Origin: Crossaster papposus
Taxonomy: Eukaryota; Echinodermata; Asteroidea; Velatida; Solasteridae
Direction: 5' to 3'
DNA length: 64,000 bases
Assembly (NCBI GenBank): GCA_037893245.1
Contig: JBAIAA010000650.1
Span: 124,001-188,000, forward strand
Shown here: in pieces, positions 49,388 through 61,800 of the stretch
How the letters are laid out: the number at the start of each line of letters is the position of its first letter
Numbering within the stretch: position 1 is the stretch's first letter
Translations under genes and position numbers: made by a program
Notes under the pieces: generated by a model
What the model was told of the DNA's origin: nothing
Database searches by the model: none
Seen by the model: the letters and a program-made list of their open reading frames with translations, nothing else

Positions 49388-50854
49388 CTATGGTAATGAG
49401 GCTGTGTGGTTTTGCCACACGAGATTTGTGACTGGGAAATTCGGAAGCCTGTCCGACAAGACAGGGTTGCGAGTCCTGTTAAGCAGAGTCTCCTCAATGC
49501 ACTGCATGGTAATTGGATCGTAGCTGTAGAAGAACTTGTTGGCAAATAGGTGCGGCTGTGTGGCGAGGTAGTCGAGGTAGCCTACGCCGAACACGCACAG
49601 AGAACGCACGTATTTGCCGCGGCACCCAGGGTGTTCTCGAATGTCGCCCCACTTCATAAACCTCACGTTCGAAGCCCAAGTCGGTTTCGGGTACCCACCA
49701 GGTGTGCCGGGCGCCCGCTGCAGCGTCGCCCAGTAATGTTCATCCGGGCTGTATGCGTCGTTCGACCACTTTAGGAGGTCGGTAGCCTTCGGACTTGTCA
49801 CTGTGTACTCAACAAAGCGCCTGGTGGCTGCATAGTAAGCGTTCCCAAAGTGGATTTGAAAGTTATGAGGTGGGGGCGTTTTGACGACGCCAGTATTGAA
49901 CCGTTTTTTGTTAGTAATGAAGTGCTTGTATTTGGTCCTACCAATTATGTAAGGTGGTGGCAGGACACCTGTTATATCATTGTGACCTTTGTAGGCTCTG
50001 AGCTGTCGCACAATTTCCAAATTAGTTTTCAGTGGGAAATCCTGCCCACACAGGTTCATGACGTATTTCCATTGATATGCGTCACCTTTCGGGCTAACCA
50101 TGTCCCTCATACAGTTAACATCGGCCAGAAGTCTGGTGTATCCACCATATACCACATCTTCAATCTTGGACGGGATGAAGACATTTTCGAAACAGCCTGC
50201 AAGACCAATAATCGCCCGCTGGAAGTCCTCCGGAGACTTGGCGTCAGGGTGGATGCAGTAGAGGTTCTGAGGTTGGTATATCGCCCTCAAGAGACGCTCG
50301 ACCTGTGCAGCCTCTTTGTGAGTAACGATGATGAATGCAACTGGGTAACTGGCCTCTTCCTTCGAACCAGGCTGGGTTGGATAGCGCCTCAAGCTCCTAT
50401 AAGAGTCGCAGTCGCGTGTCCAATTCCATACCTCGCGATCCTCGGGCACGACAATCGAGCCATTGTTTATTTGTCGCTCCTTCTTAAGCATGAGGTTAGT
50501 GGCCTTAACTACACCCTTGTCTCCTGCAAATATGGCCGAGCAGTTGGTGTCCCATCGTCGATGAAACGTGGACAAATAATTGTTCGAGGGTTTGGATTCA
50601 ATCGGGAACTTATTAGCGACCTCTCGGTGATTGTCACGGCTAGGCTTCTTGGTCACGGTGTCGTTCCTCTTGAAAACCTTGTTCTTGTCTCTCAATTTCA
50701 GTGCCGGACCGAGAGCAGGGGCCCCCGGGTTCGTTGGTTTGTTGGGGTGGATATATTTATGTTGGTTGAGGAGTAAAAACGCCAGGACGATGGCGTAAGA
50801 AATCAAGAAGACAGCGAAGCAGCCGAAGAATCGTTTGGGACTGCATGAAGCCAT
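49388..50854 (-). CDS. Beta-1,6-N-acetylglucosaminyltransferase, core-2/GCNT type (GT14), intronless
   Basis: Golgi type II membrane enzyme that adds a beta-1,6 GlcNAc branch to O-glycans or related chains from UDP-GlcNAc. One uninterrupted 488-codon frame; the ATG at 50854 gives a short cytosolic tail, then a membrane anchor at about residues 12-30 (CFAVFLISYAIVLAFLLL). A variable stem runs to about 165, followed by the GT14 domain. Family motifs: AIYQPQNLYCIHPDAKS, VYGGYTRLLADVNCM, WKYVMNLCGQDFPLKTNLEI, YSPDEHYWATLQR (Glu at the position of the GCNT catalytic base) and a final HLFANKF. Cysteines along the domain match the family's disulfide pattern in general. Which GCNT acceptor class it uses cannot be told. 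A 308-codon antisense reading is a shadow of this gene. AATAAA on the minus strand (49382-49377) lies almost at the stop. Confidence 0.95.
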   Translation of the reverse strand: MASCSPKRFFGCFAVFLISYAIVLAFLLLNQHKYIHPNKPTNPGAPALGPALKLRDKNKVFKRNDTVTKKPSRDNHREVANKFPIESKPSNNYLSTFHRRWDTNCSAIFAGDKGVVKATNLMLKKERQINNGSIVVPEDREVWNWTRDCDSYRSLRRYPTQPGSKEEASYPVAFIIVTHKEAAQVERLLRAIYQPQNLYCIHPDAKSPEDFQRAIIGLAGCFENVFIPSKIEDVVYGGYTRLLADVNCMRDMVSPKGDAYQWKYVMNLCGQDFPLKTNLEIVRQLRAYKGHNDITGVLPPPYIIGRTKYKHFITNKKRFNTGVVKTPPPHNFQIHFGNAYYAATRRFVEYTVTSPKATDLLKWSNDAYSPDEHYWATLQRAPGTPGGYPKPTWASNVRFMKWGDIREHPGCRGKYVRSLCVFGVGYLDYLATQPHLFANKFFYSYDPITMQCIEETLLNRTRNPVLSDRLPNFPVTNLVWQNHTASLP

Positions 50855-51894
50855 TTTTTGTTTCCGTTAGTCGTGTAAAGTACAAGAATCGCAAGGTCCT
50901 GGAGAAATCAACCTTGGTAACAAAAACACACACAAAAAACGAACTTATAGACAGAAAAATTACACCTAAGCATCATTAACCGTCTGTTTTTACACCGTAA
51001 AACCGCTTGTACATGTAATGCTACGTTAATTTCCATCCTTAACGTATAACTAGGAAAAGTATGGGGGGGGGGGAAATGGAGGATTTATTTTCGAATAGGC
51101 TGCAAACTGACGAGAGATGTGCAGAAATAGAGACATATAGGCCTACGTGCTTCGTTTGACACAGTAAACTGACTATAGGTACATGTACTAACTGTTTCAA
51201 GGAGGTAGGAACGTTTTTATGTGCCAGTCGGTTTTCTTGTGTTTTCAATACTTTAGTACACAATATTGAGAGAGTCCCAAAATGTCGGACTAGCAGGCCT
51301 TTGTAAATGCTCACCTGTATAGTCACATCACATGACTATGTTTGTCTCTTCAGTGAATGTCGTGCATCCGCCCCGCCCAACATTTAAAATTGCAATGTTG
51401 GAACGTGCCACGACGTGTATATCATTGCGAATGTATGCATATACATGTAACATGTAAAATGTACACGTACACCTTTCTATGCACCAATCATGGAGGTCCA
51501 TGCACCAATCATGGAGGTCCGTGCACCAATCAAGCGTGTCAAACCTGGTTTACCGCGACTGCCACGGGGAAGGTATTTGTGTGGGCACAAAGGGGTTCCC
51601 CGTAATATAATGGTACATGTACTTGCAAACTGCGAGGGCATTAGATCCGCATCGTTTATTGTGGAGTACATGTAGTATGGGGATAGGAAGAAACTTATTA
51701 TTAGACAGAAATTATAAATTAGAAACCCAGAGCGAAACATAAAGAGCAGCCACAGGTTGGTGGCTGTGCCTGGGTGAAAGCAAGGCTGGCCAACCTTTGT
51801 TATACAAAAAAAACAGACTTTGCCGCTGTAGCGTTATAGATTGTCAGCTGAGGTGAGCTACCCCGCCAGCTGTACAAAAGATCGTTAAAGATCT
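50855..51894. other. 5' flank of the GlcNAc transferase gene
   Basis: No exon recognised. It contains a short 22-bp tandem repeat at 51478-51535 (ATGCACCAATCATGGAGGTC, three units, the last partial) and a G9 run near 51063. The promoter of the minus-strand gene should lie here, but no core motif stands out. Confidence 0.45.
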
Positions 51895-54433
51895 GTAGTC
51901 CAGGAAAAATAAGTTTTGACCTCAAACAAATTGCAACAAATTATTTTTCACCACAGTACACTTCTATAAGGTCCCTAGATTTACATACTAAAAATCTACA
52001 AAAATCCAAGTGGTGGAAATATGTCTAATTTGCATAAATCGTTAATTCCTGCCGTGTAATATAGGTTTTCCCGGACGATATCGCAAAATGTGCACATTCA
52101 TTTGTAAAATATGTATTCAATTTCGCGCTGAATTTCAGAACGACGTATATCCGAGTTTCATTTTCGCAAAAACGAGCATTCAATTTTATTTTGTTTAATT
52201 CAAATAAATGAATGTGCTTAGCGTTTCATTTAAACGATTACAAATACGTGATTGGGCCTTCGGTTTGACGTATGCGTGGCCGATTATTAAGAGTGTGCAA
52301 TCTATTTCGCAGCAAATCGATTTTTCATGGTGTCACGGCCTGAATTGAATATTCTTTTTCATTTGTTATAATTTAAATTCGCATATTCTGCGTTCAATTT
52401 TAATAAAGTACATATGGCTATATAACTCACGATACAACTTGGATTAAATCATTAATAAATCAATGTATCGTGGGACTTATTGATCATTTATGTGCTGGCT
52501 CTTAAATTTATTTTAACCCTAACCATCCCAAATCCTCCAAAATCCTCTTGGCAAATTGGAGGTTTTTGCAGGAATGAGGTCACTTGGAAGTTGATGCTTC
52601 AGATGAATTTGCAGGATTGAGGCTACTTAGGAATTTATCCAAATGAGGATTTTGAAGAATTGAGGTTATTTTGTTTTTGTTAATGACTTCTCTATCATTT
52701 TATCAGTTCAATTGTCTATCCGTTAATGAATTGTCCACCAAGAGTAGACATGAGTGGTTGTTGTCCAGTCTATTTGCTACATCTAAGTAGTCCGCGTCGT
52801 CAGCCTCAAAGGCATCGATAAGACTATTTCGATCAACGTCCGAGACTCGTCTGTATCTCCCTCTTGCAGCCATTATTGGAAACTTTAGCGGGAATAAAGT
52901 AAAGTCTAGCTATATGATGCGATTGTGGCAAATGCTGAGCAAAGAAAGATTTTTTTTCTTCAACTTAGTGGTTTATATAGAATTTATTTGGTAGTTTCAA
53001 AGACGAGAAAACCTGGTTTAATTCCCAATAATGTTACTTTTGATAACACATATGGATTCCAATGCTTGACCAGGCATACAGATGCGTAGAAAATCGGCTG
53101 CACATTTAGCGAAATTGATTGTTGATAAATTAAAAGGAAAACATGATTGCGGGTGTGCATTCAAATTCGCGCTAAAATGAACTATCAATATACTAAATTC
53201 AGTGCACATTCGGGAAATCGTATGATGATTTCTTACGACTGGATGCACCATTATGCAAAAACGAATTATATATTGTTAAATAGAAAACGGGAATGTGAAC
53301 GTTCATACTATTTCGCACGAAAACGAATGCACCAGTTACAAATTTATGTGCACATTTTGCGATATCGTCCGGGAAAACCTATAATATGTTTATTCCCATA
53401 TTTGGGTATATATTTTATTTTTATTTTTTGAAAAGTTTATTTTAGTGATTCTACTTACATATCCTTACTTCAATAACATTTGCTAAAGCATATAGGTGAC
53501 TGAATAATTATGAGAACATAGTAATTATGCAAATTGACAACTTTGTGACCCTATAAAATGTGCGCACATTACACTGTCTCCAGATATCATCAAGTAGTCA
53601 GTTACTGTATTGGTGAGCTTCAAATTCACCAAGTTGCTTACTGGCACAGTTATCATATTGAAACCTTATGAAAAATCATATGAACAATAATAACATTGTG
53701 ATATTTAGCCCAGCAAACAAAAACTGGGGAAAAATGGTGTGTCTATAAATTGGGCTAAAAGTAGTTAAAGGGTTGCCTAACATGGAAGACTTGAACAAGT
53801 TCAAGGAAATCTCCAAAATACATTTTAACGTAGATAGGATTATTGTTAGCAACAACAATCTTTAATTTTGGGGGGTTTCCTTGAACTTGTTCACGTCTCT
53901 CACCTTAGGCAACCCGGCTTCACCTATTGTTAGCCCAATTTAGGGACACATCATTTTTTCCTAGTTTTTGTTTGCTGGGCTAAATATCACAATTTTATCA
54001 TTGTTCATATGATTTTCCATAAGGTTTTAATAGGATAAATGTGCCAGTAAACAACTTGGTGAATTTAAAGCACGTCAATACTGACTACTTGATGATATCT
54101 GGAGACACGGTAAATGCGTGCAAATGATAGGGTATAATTGTAGTCATTTTGGACCATTACTATATTTTCATAATTATTTAGTCACTTACATGCTTTAGAA
54201 AATGTTATTGAAGTAAGGATGTTAAAATATATACCCTAATATGGGAATAAACATATTACACGGCAGGGATTAACGATTTATGCAAATTAGACATATTTCC
54301 ACCACTTGGATTTTTGTAGACTTTTAGTATGTAATTCTAGGGACCTTATAGAAGTGCACTGTGGTGAAAAACAATTTGTTGCAATTTGTTTGAGGTCAAC
54401 AAAACAAAATTATGTATTTTGCCTGGACTACTG
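51895..54433. mobile_element. Nested fold-back element complex with about 180-bp outer inverted arms
   Basis: TAGTCCAGG at 51897 and CCTGGACTA near 54430 start a long inverted match: AAACAAATTGCAACAAATT against AATTTGTTGCAATTTGTTT, and TCCAAGTGGTGGAAATATGT against its inverse, continuing to CCTGCCGTGTAATAT. Inside, 53440-54230 is another large inverted repeat (arms of about 350 bp; AGCCCAGCAAACAAAAAC pairs with GTTTTTGTTTGCTGGGCT). A third unit is inserted in the left arm at 52069-53388. Confidence 0.8.
52069..53388 (-). mobile_element. Tc1/mariner-like relic nested in the fold-back element
   Basis: Bounded by GGTTTTCCCGGACGATATCG and its exact inverse CGATATCGTCCGGGAAAACC, flanked by TATA. 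The arm continuity of the outer element resumes after 53388, proving insertion. On the minus strand 52873-52703 encodes a 56-codon frame starting MAARGRYRRVSDVDRNS with DADYLDVANRL, resembling the N-terminal helix-turn-helix of Tc1/mariner or IS630-type transposases. No catalytic DDE/D part was found, so it is not autonomous. Confidence 0.6.
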
Positions 54434-55827
54434 CCCGTTAGATGACCGTGTTGTTTATCCCAGTCGTGCAGGTCGGGTCTAGCCAACAAGCTGACTTTAT
54501 AGCTGATTATAGGTCGTAACTATCCTATAGCTCCAACGGATTTTTTTAATATTATAAACATTTATGATCTATACAAGGTGGCCCATACAAAAAAGGACGC
54601 GCATATATTTCCACTACCCTGAGGCCAAAATTAGATACACCAGGAGAATCTCTCTAGAAGAAAAATGATACCAATTAAGATATCGCGATTTGGGCTAGTA
54701 GTTTTAGTTCCGAGATCATAATGTGAAGCACAGTCAGAGGTTTGGGCAAACCGTTCCTTTAGACTTATATCGTTGACGAATCTTTGTTCGATCGTCAGAG
54801 TCAGTTGAAATGTTGTTATTTTTAATTCTAGCAACGAAACCAAATATTCCTAGAGAAGAAGTTACAGTTTTAGAGGTGGGAGGAAAACCCCAGAAAAACA
54901 TTCTAGGGAAAACCCACGAAATCCGGCCCTGAATCTACAGGGAAAGGCAGGATTAAAGAATTAAAGATTAAAGACCTACTCCAACGGTTTTAAAAGTGCT
55001 TGAATTATATTTTATTGTGTTAAGTATATAAATATATAACTACACATTCATTCCAAAACAATGTTTGTTTTGCTTTTGAATTTTGTGTTATTTTCTGATA
55101 AATTCTGGATGTTGTTTTTCGAGTTCATAAAAACTTTCTACAAATTGACCGCTGGCGGCGCTGTTGAGAAACGAACAATGTCTAACGTCATACCGCAAAA
55201 AAAAGTTGCATACCACAAAGTCTTGCTCAGTAAAATCAGGTTGCCAGCCAAATCTACAGTTATTTTCATGCTAAGCAAACACCAGCTGAATATCGGTCAC
55301 AAACAATACACATCAGTCCATAGGCGTGAATTTATGGATAGATGAGGGGGGGGGGGGGGGAGTATCCCCAAACAATTGACGAATGATGGGAAAGGGGGAT
55401 CTTTGTCATTGTAAGTCAAATATGTTTCATTCTTAGTCAAGTGTTTGGGGATTCCAACCCCCCCCCCCCCCCCCCCCCCACCCGCAAAAACAAATCTAGA
55501 TCAGTGCACATCGTACCTGAAAATCGTATCGGACCTTATCCTGCCTGCAAAACTTTGGGTTGTTTATCTGTAGTAGGTTCAGGGTACTGAATTATGTCAT
55601 TATAGGTCACTTGACAGATCTGTAGATTAAAAATATTATGGGATGGCCATGGTCAATTTCGATAAGTTTTAAAGTTCTATTATTTTGTGATCTTTGTTCA
55701 TTGCTAAAAATATCTATTCAGAGGTCATCACTGGGGACTGACGAGCCCGCTAGTCTCATTTTAGAGGAGTTTTCATTAGAGTTGGGTCTATATTGTCGTG
55801 CGGTTTGCTGCTCAGACTGTAGCCACA
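54434..55827. other. 5' flank of the SLC22 gene with repeat debris
   Basis: No exon seen before the ATG at 55828. It holds a SINE-family body fragment at 54829-54960 (AGTTACAGTTTTAGAGGTGG, shared with 58010-58202) and a G-run/C-run pair at 55345-55480 whose flanks are inverted (TATCCCCAAACAATTGAC against GTCAAGTGTTTGGGGATT), suggesting another small fold-back element. Confidence 0.45.
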
Positions 55828-58800
55828 ATGAAGCTGGACGAACTCATACCCAAGCTTCTTGGCAACTTTGGTCGTTACCAACTCTTCCTGGCCTGTTACA
55901 TCTTTACCGTCAGTATCACAACATGCTTTATAACTTTTGGCCATGTGTTTTACGCTCCCGAGATCGACCATTGGTGCAAGGTTTTGCCCAACGAGAATTG
56001 CTCCAACTGGGCAGAGTTTCAAGACAACTGCACGGACGTGAAGAAGTCCATCTTTCTGCCTCCACCTGAAAATGGTTCCGACATCGGGTATCCTTACTCC
56101 AATTGCAAGCAGTGGCAGCTACCAGATGGGTACGTATTTGATCCATACGTACCGCTTACCGACTACCACAATTTCACTTACGTCGGTGTTCCCTGCAGTG
56201 ATGGATGGGACTACGACACGTCACAGTACAAGACAACGATTATATCAGATGTAAGTACATGTACTATAACTTATACCCCTCCTCTACAGAGACAGCATCT
56301 TTAATGTGACAACATACCTTAAAATGGGGAAAGGCCAATAGGGACCTCCGATTGGGGGGGGGGGGGGGGTGGGGGGGGGGGGGGGGGGGGGGGGGGTGGG
56401 TTGCCCACCGTGCGTCCAAACGTTGGATGATGTTGGTGACTTCATAACTCAGATCATGGAGGGTCCCTATCAGTTTTTTGGATACTGATGGTTGATGGTG
56501 GTATCGTTTGTTTTTGCTCTTACTTGATCCAAGTTTAACCTGGTGTGCGAGAAAAGAAGTTTTCCTAGTCTGGCGCAGTCTATCTACTTTGTGGGATTCC
56601 TGGTAGGATCGCTCGTCTGCGGCACACTGTCCGATTGGTAAGAAGTTAATACACCGTTGTAGTCCTTTAAGTATATACCTAATTGTTATGTAATACCTTA
56701 CTTTTCCACAGTCATTTTGTTAAATCAGGCAGATTGATGCAAACATTGCTCGTTTGATGATGAAGGCATGCCATTTGGCACAATCAGCGCATATGTCATG
56801 AGAAAGATATTTGGCTACAGGGCCATCGCAGATTTGTCATATAGGCCTATAGGTAGATGTGTATTTACCAAGACATAACTTTGACCAAGAACAAGAAAGA
56901 CAGGAAATAATATCTGGTGATTTCCTCTTTCTATTCTTTTTGTTTAGGATCGGTCGTAAGAAAACAATTTTCGTGGGCCTCCTTTTCTACAGTTTAGGTT
57001 CCTTTGCCACTACGTTTCCCATTAACGAGTACATGTACGTTGTGTTTCGCTTTCTTGCTGGCTTCGGAAGCATTGGGTCATACATCTCCATGTATGTACT
57101 GGGTGAGACAATAAATAATTACCTCATTTTACAAATTAGGTACAGGCCATAATACCGGCAGATCAGACTGTTAAACACAGGGTTCCCAGCTCTGTGTGTA
57201 AAAGAACAATTCCTTTCATAAGTTTTCCTCTAATGCTTCCTTGAGAAATTTTCATAATTGCATGATAAAGATTTTAGGAAGTCGAGGCTGATAGTGTGGT
57301 GCAGCACATCCAGTTATTGTTGTCGGGGGCGAGTGTAATATCCACACAGCAGTGAACACACCAAAGCCATTGAAACCAGTCAGTGAACACAACATGGAAA
57401 CATGGCACAAGACGCACATACGCCAAAAATGGCGAACAACCTTTCCCTTCTATGTAGGTCGCTGTCAAATTACGCTCAGTTTTCCTCGATTCCACGTTTC
57501 TGAAGTTGTTACTTGACGTCACCTGACAAAGATTATCTAATTTTACAAATACGTGCATTAATACAAGTTATAATCTTTGTCTGTTTAGTTCTGGAGCTTG
57601 TCGGGAGGCCTATTCGCACCAAAGTTATCCTTACAATAAACATCAGCTACCCCGTTGGCTACCTAATTTTGACGCCCATAGCCATGCACGTCAATCTGTG
57701 GCGAAATCTGTCTTTGATTACCGCCTTGACGACGATTCCTCTGTTCGTCCCACTTCTGTGAGTATTTATTGCACACCATTTTGTTGACCTGTGTACGACC
57801 CGTGACGTAACTTAGGCCTGTTTCAGACGTCGCCCTTCTGCAGAAGCGCGACGTCTGAAACAGGCCTAGCACTTGCGCACTGACAGCTCCCCGTATTATT
57901 ATGATACGTGCATCATTCCGTTGCGTTGGTAACCAACGATGCTGCCAACCGTCAGACCGCAGTCCGTTAAACTGTTAAGTCAGTTGATCTGTTGTTATTT
58001 TTATTTCTAGCAATGAACCCCAAGATTCTTGGAGAAAAAGTTACAGTTTTAGAATTGGGAGGGAAACCACAGAAGAACATTCTTGAGAAAACCCACGAAA
58101 TCGGGCCTTGAAAAACCTAATCTACATAATGGCCCGGCGGAATTTGAACCCAGGTCACAGCAGTGGAAGGCGAGATAAAAACCGCTACGCCAACCTGGCT
58201 CCCTATGTTTAGGTTACCCAATGCTCTTTTGGCACAGTGTCGCCATTTTAGAACGAAAACTAGAAAACCCAAGGCTCTTTCTCATCCATGATTTCATCTC
58301 ATCCTTTCTCATACCTGCTATGTAGGTTGCTGGGCCGTTTTCGTATTGTTTGTCCAAGCTACCGTACTAGTCTTGCAAGTGAATCCCTTATTTTCTGTAG
58401 CCAAGCCGTGCATGCAACGGACGAGTGATGTTGTAATGCGCACACAGGTCTAAGCTTTTATTAAAAGTTTTTTGAAAACGGAACACCGTCCCATTTGTCT
58501 ATATCTGTCGGCAGATTTGTTCAGGATTCGATCATCTGGTTGGTATCTAAGGGCAGGATTGAGGATGCTGAAGCAGTCATACAAAAAATAGCCAAGATCA
58601 ACAAGAAGACCTTGCCGGATGTCATATTCGACAAAGAGGATCTTGCAGCCGAGAAGGTGAGTCGCTAAAGAACCATTTTTTTAAGATCGAGAAATTGCAT
58701 CCAATACTGTACTTCAGCATGCATATACACACAAACATAGTATAAGGCGATGCAATCAGTAAGTTCATTTTAAATATAATTAAGGAATCGGAAGGTAGAA

Positions 58801-61800
58801 ATGTGAATTAACTCATGTGTTTTATTTTAACACAGGAAGCAAGAGATGCGTATGTACCTCCATCTGTCATTGACCTATTCAGAACTCCCAACATGGCTGT
58901 CAAGACGATCAACATTATGTTCAATTGGTATGGGTTACATTTTGTCTTTGAGTACGACATTGATTGTCAATTTTTAGGTTTCTCATTTCGTGGTCTATCT
59001 GAAGACGATTAGGTTAATAGAATTCCAGAAGTAGACATCAAATTTATAATGACTGCCCCAACCCAAAACACGTGACAGTCCAAATATACCGTAACTCATC
59101 AAGTCAACCGATATTGATACCTTAGGGCGACCTTCCCATAGGCTTATGCACAACAAAAATCTATATTTTTTGACCACTTAATTTCAGCTTATTCAACCCC
59201 AACAAACGGTAACATGTTGCCTTTGAATAGGAGCAGAGGCATTAGGGAGACATCGAAGTGTCCCCTTAATTTACTGTATAACTAATTCACGTTAGGACGA
59301 AAAAGTGTCTCCTCGAAGGTACATTTGTGGTTACAAGTGTTTTACTCCGAATTTATGTCCGACTTTTTTTTAATCCTGCATTTTATAAACAGGTTTGTGA
59401 ATAGTCTGGTGTACTACGGTCTGTCTCAGAGCACCGGCGATCTAGGCATGAACGACTATTGGGCTTTTTTTCTGTCAGGAGCCGTTGAAATTCCTGGCAA
59501 AATTTACGCCATGTTTGCGTTGGATTGGTTCGGTAGAAAATGGAACCTTGCCGTACTCCAGGTGATTGGGGGCGTGGCTTGCGTGTCCACAATCTTCATA
59601 CGTAAGTGCGATGGTATACTGCCAGATTTGTGGGTAATATTTCATCGTCTGTTTAAATAACGTGCAGTTTGAATTGATTTTGGACAACACGCACGTGGAT
59701 TGCGCCTGCGTAGTGTCGTTTTCATAGGGCCTTTCCGAATCGCTGGCTTCGTCTCCGTTTTGGCTTAAGTCGACTCTTAACTGAACTCCAGCCACATTTT
59801 ATGCTTCATAAACATCAAATCGGTTGATAGGAACCCAAAAGTTCGAATATTCTCATTTGCTTCCATTCCTCTTTGCTTCTCCGCGATTCAGAAGTCGGAG
59901 GAGAAGTCGAAGCCAAAGACGAAGCAAAGGTTTCGAAATGTCCGATGACGTCACCTGCATTATCTATATCTTTTGATCCTTGACCAACATTACACATAGT
60001 GCAAGAATACCTAATTCGTTTAAGAATCGAATTATATCGGTTGTAATACCATGCAGCCTTAGGAGTCTGGAGGACTGTGGTGTCATTAATCGGCAAGTTC
60101 TGCATCTCTATTACTTTCAACATTGTATATCTCTACTCGTCCGAGCTGTTCCCAACACCGGTCAGGTAAATATTTCAAGAAGACCCACTTTGTATACATG
60201 CACCCCATATCGAGTGTTTCAATGTATCGGTAATCACTTTGAACAACTTGGTTTCAGTTTAATGAGGCTTTGGCCAAATACCTCACTTTATACGAAGACT
60301 TTCTTCAAAATCCAGAAACAAAATGAAGTACGCTTACAATAGTGACTGGGAAACTCGGAGACGTAGGGCCTTTTCGAATCCCTGGCTTCGTTTTCGTCTT
60401 TGGCTTAAGGCGATTTTTGACTCCCAACTGCAAGATCTCCAGCCACATTCTGACGCCCGTTGTGCTTCAGAAACATTCACTCGATTGATGTGAACCCAAA
60501 AGTTAGACTATTTTAATTTGCTTCCATTTCAATTTGCTTCTCAGTAATTCGGAATTCGGAGGCGAAGCCACAGCCAAAGACGAAGCAACGGTTTCGAAAA
60601 GGCCCTATGAGTACTTGAAAAGATAAAACGTCTAGGTGGCCTGCCCATACAGTGGTGTTATGTGGTCGTTCATAGCTAGCTATATAGATTGACGTAGCAA
60701 AAGTAGATGTGCCCACAATTAGATGTTGTAATCACGCCGATCGATTGCCAATATTCAGCCAAATTGGTTCGTCTTCACTGAATGTATATCTTTTGAAATT
60801 TGTCATGTGGGCAAGCAAAGCTGTTTAAAACAGCATAAGAATAAGAACAGTTTTTAACTTGGTAAAGTATGTAAAGTATATAAGGCCTAACCTCTTCCAT
60901 CGAATCTTTGACTCCTTTTATGGTGTAGAGCTTCTGGTGTCGGCCTATGCTCCGTGTCCTCCCGTGTAGGAGGTATCCTCGCCCCACTCATCCTGCTGAT
61001 AGGGGATAGTATAGCCAGTATACCGTCTATCGTATTCGGCATCAGCGCGGTCTTGGCGGGAGTTCTGGTGGTCTTCTTGCCGGAGACGAGAGGCCAAAAG
61101 CTGCCTCAGACGCTGGAGGAAGGAGAGGCAATGGGGAAGTAAGCGTTAATACTGTCGTGGTATAATTGTGTTCTTTCGTGGCATTGTCAGTCTTTAGAAT
61201 TGTATGAAAACATTGAAAACACAAATTGCCGTTGCGATGAATATGGGTGAAGGATGTCTATTGGCTTATGTGCGCGGACGTCTATGTGGCCGCTCTTCAC
61301 CTAGGAACAGGACTTTCTATGGGTGGCGCAAATACGATTTAGCTGGTAGTACACATTGCGTTCCTTGTCATTTAATATTCGTATACCACTGGGATTGCTT
61401 TATTTCAAGTTCGCGTACTCACTTAATTGCGTTTATATTAACAAATACCATAGCGGGAACCAGACACCTGTGTCGTTTCCAAACCCCAGCTTCGTCCACG
61501 TCCTTGTCTTCGTTCATGCAATTTGGCAATGGTAATGAAGCCGGAGATGGAGCCTTAGTTGGGGTTTGAAAAAAGCATTAAATTGAAGTCATGTAAGATG
61601 GTGTCGATAATACTCCCAACCTCCCCTTTTCTTTTCGCCGAGGTGGTACTTGTGCAAGGAGCTTATATTGAACCCGCCAGTGAGCTTTAATTTATATGTG
61701 TAAATCTGGTGTATAATATATTTCTTTCAAACAACACATCAGAAAACGTTGCCGGTGTGTCTCTACATGTGTATTTGTAAAATAGAGTACATTGAATAAT

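Noticed and set aside
49850-50776. 308-codon open frame antisense to the GlcNAc transferase
   Set aside because: It is a shadow of a long GC-biased single-exon gene. The minus-strand frame has unmistakable GT14 motifs; the antisense one has none.
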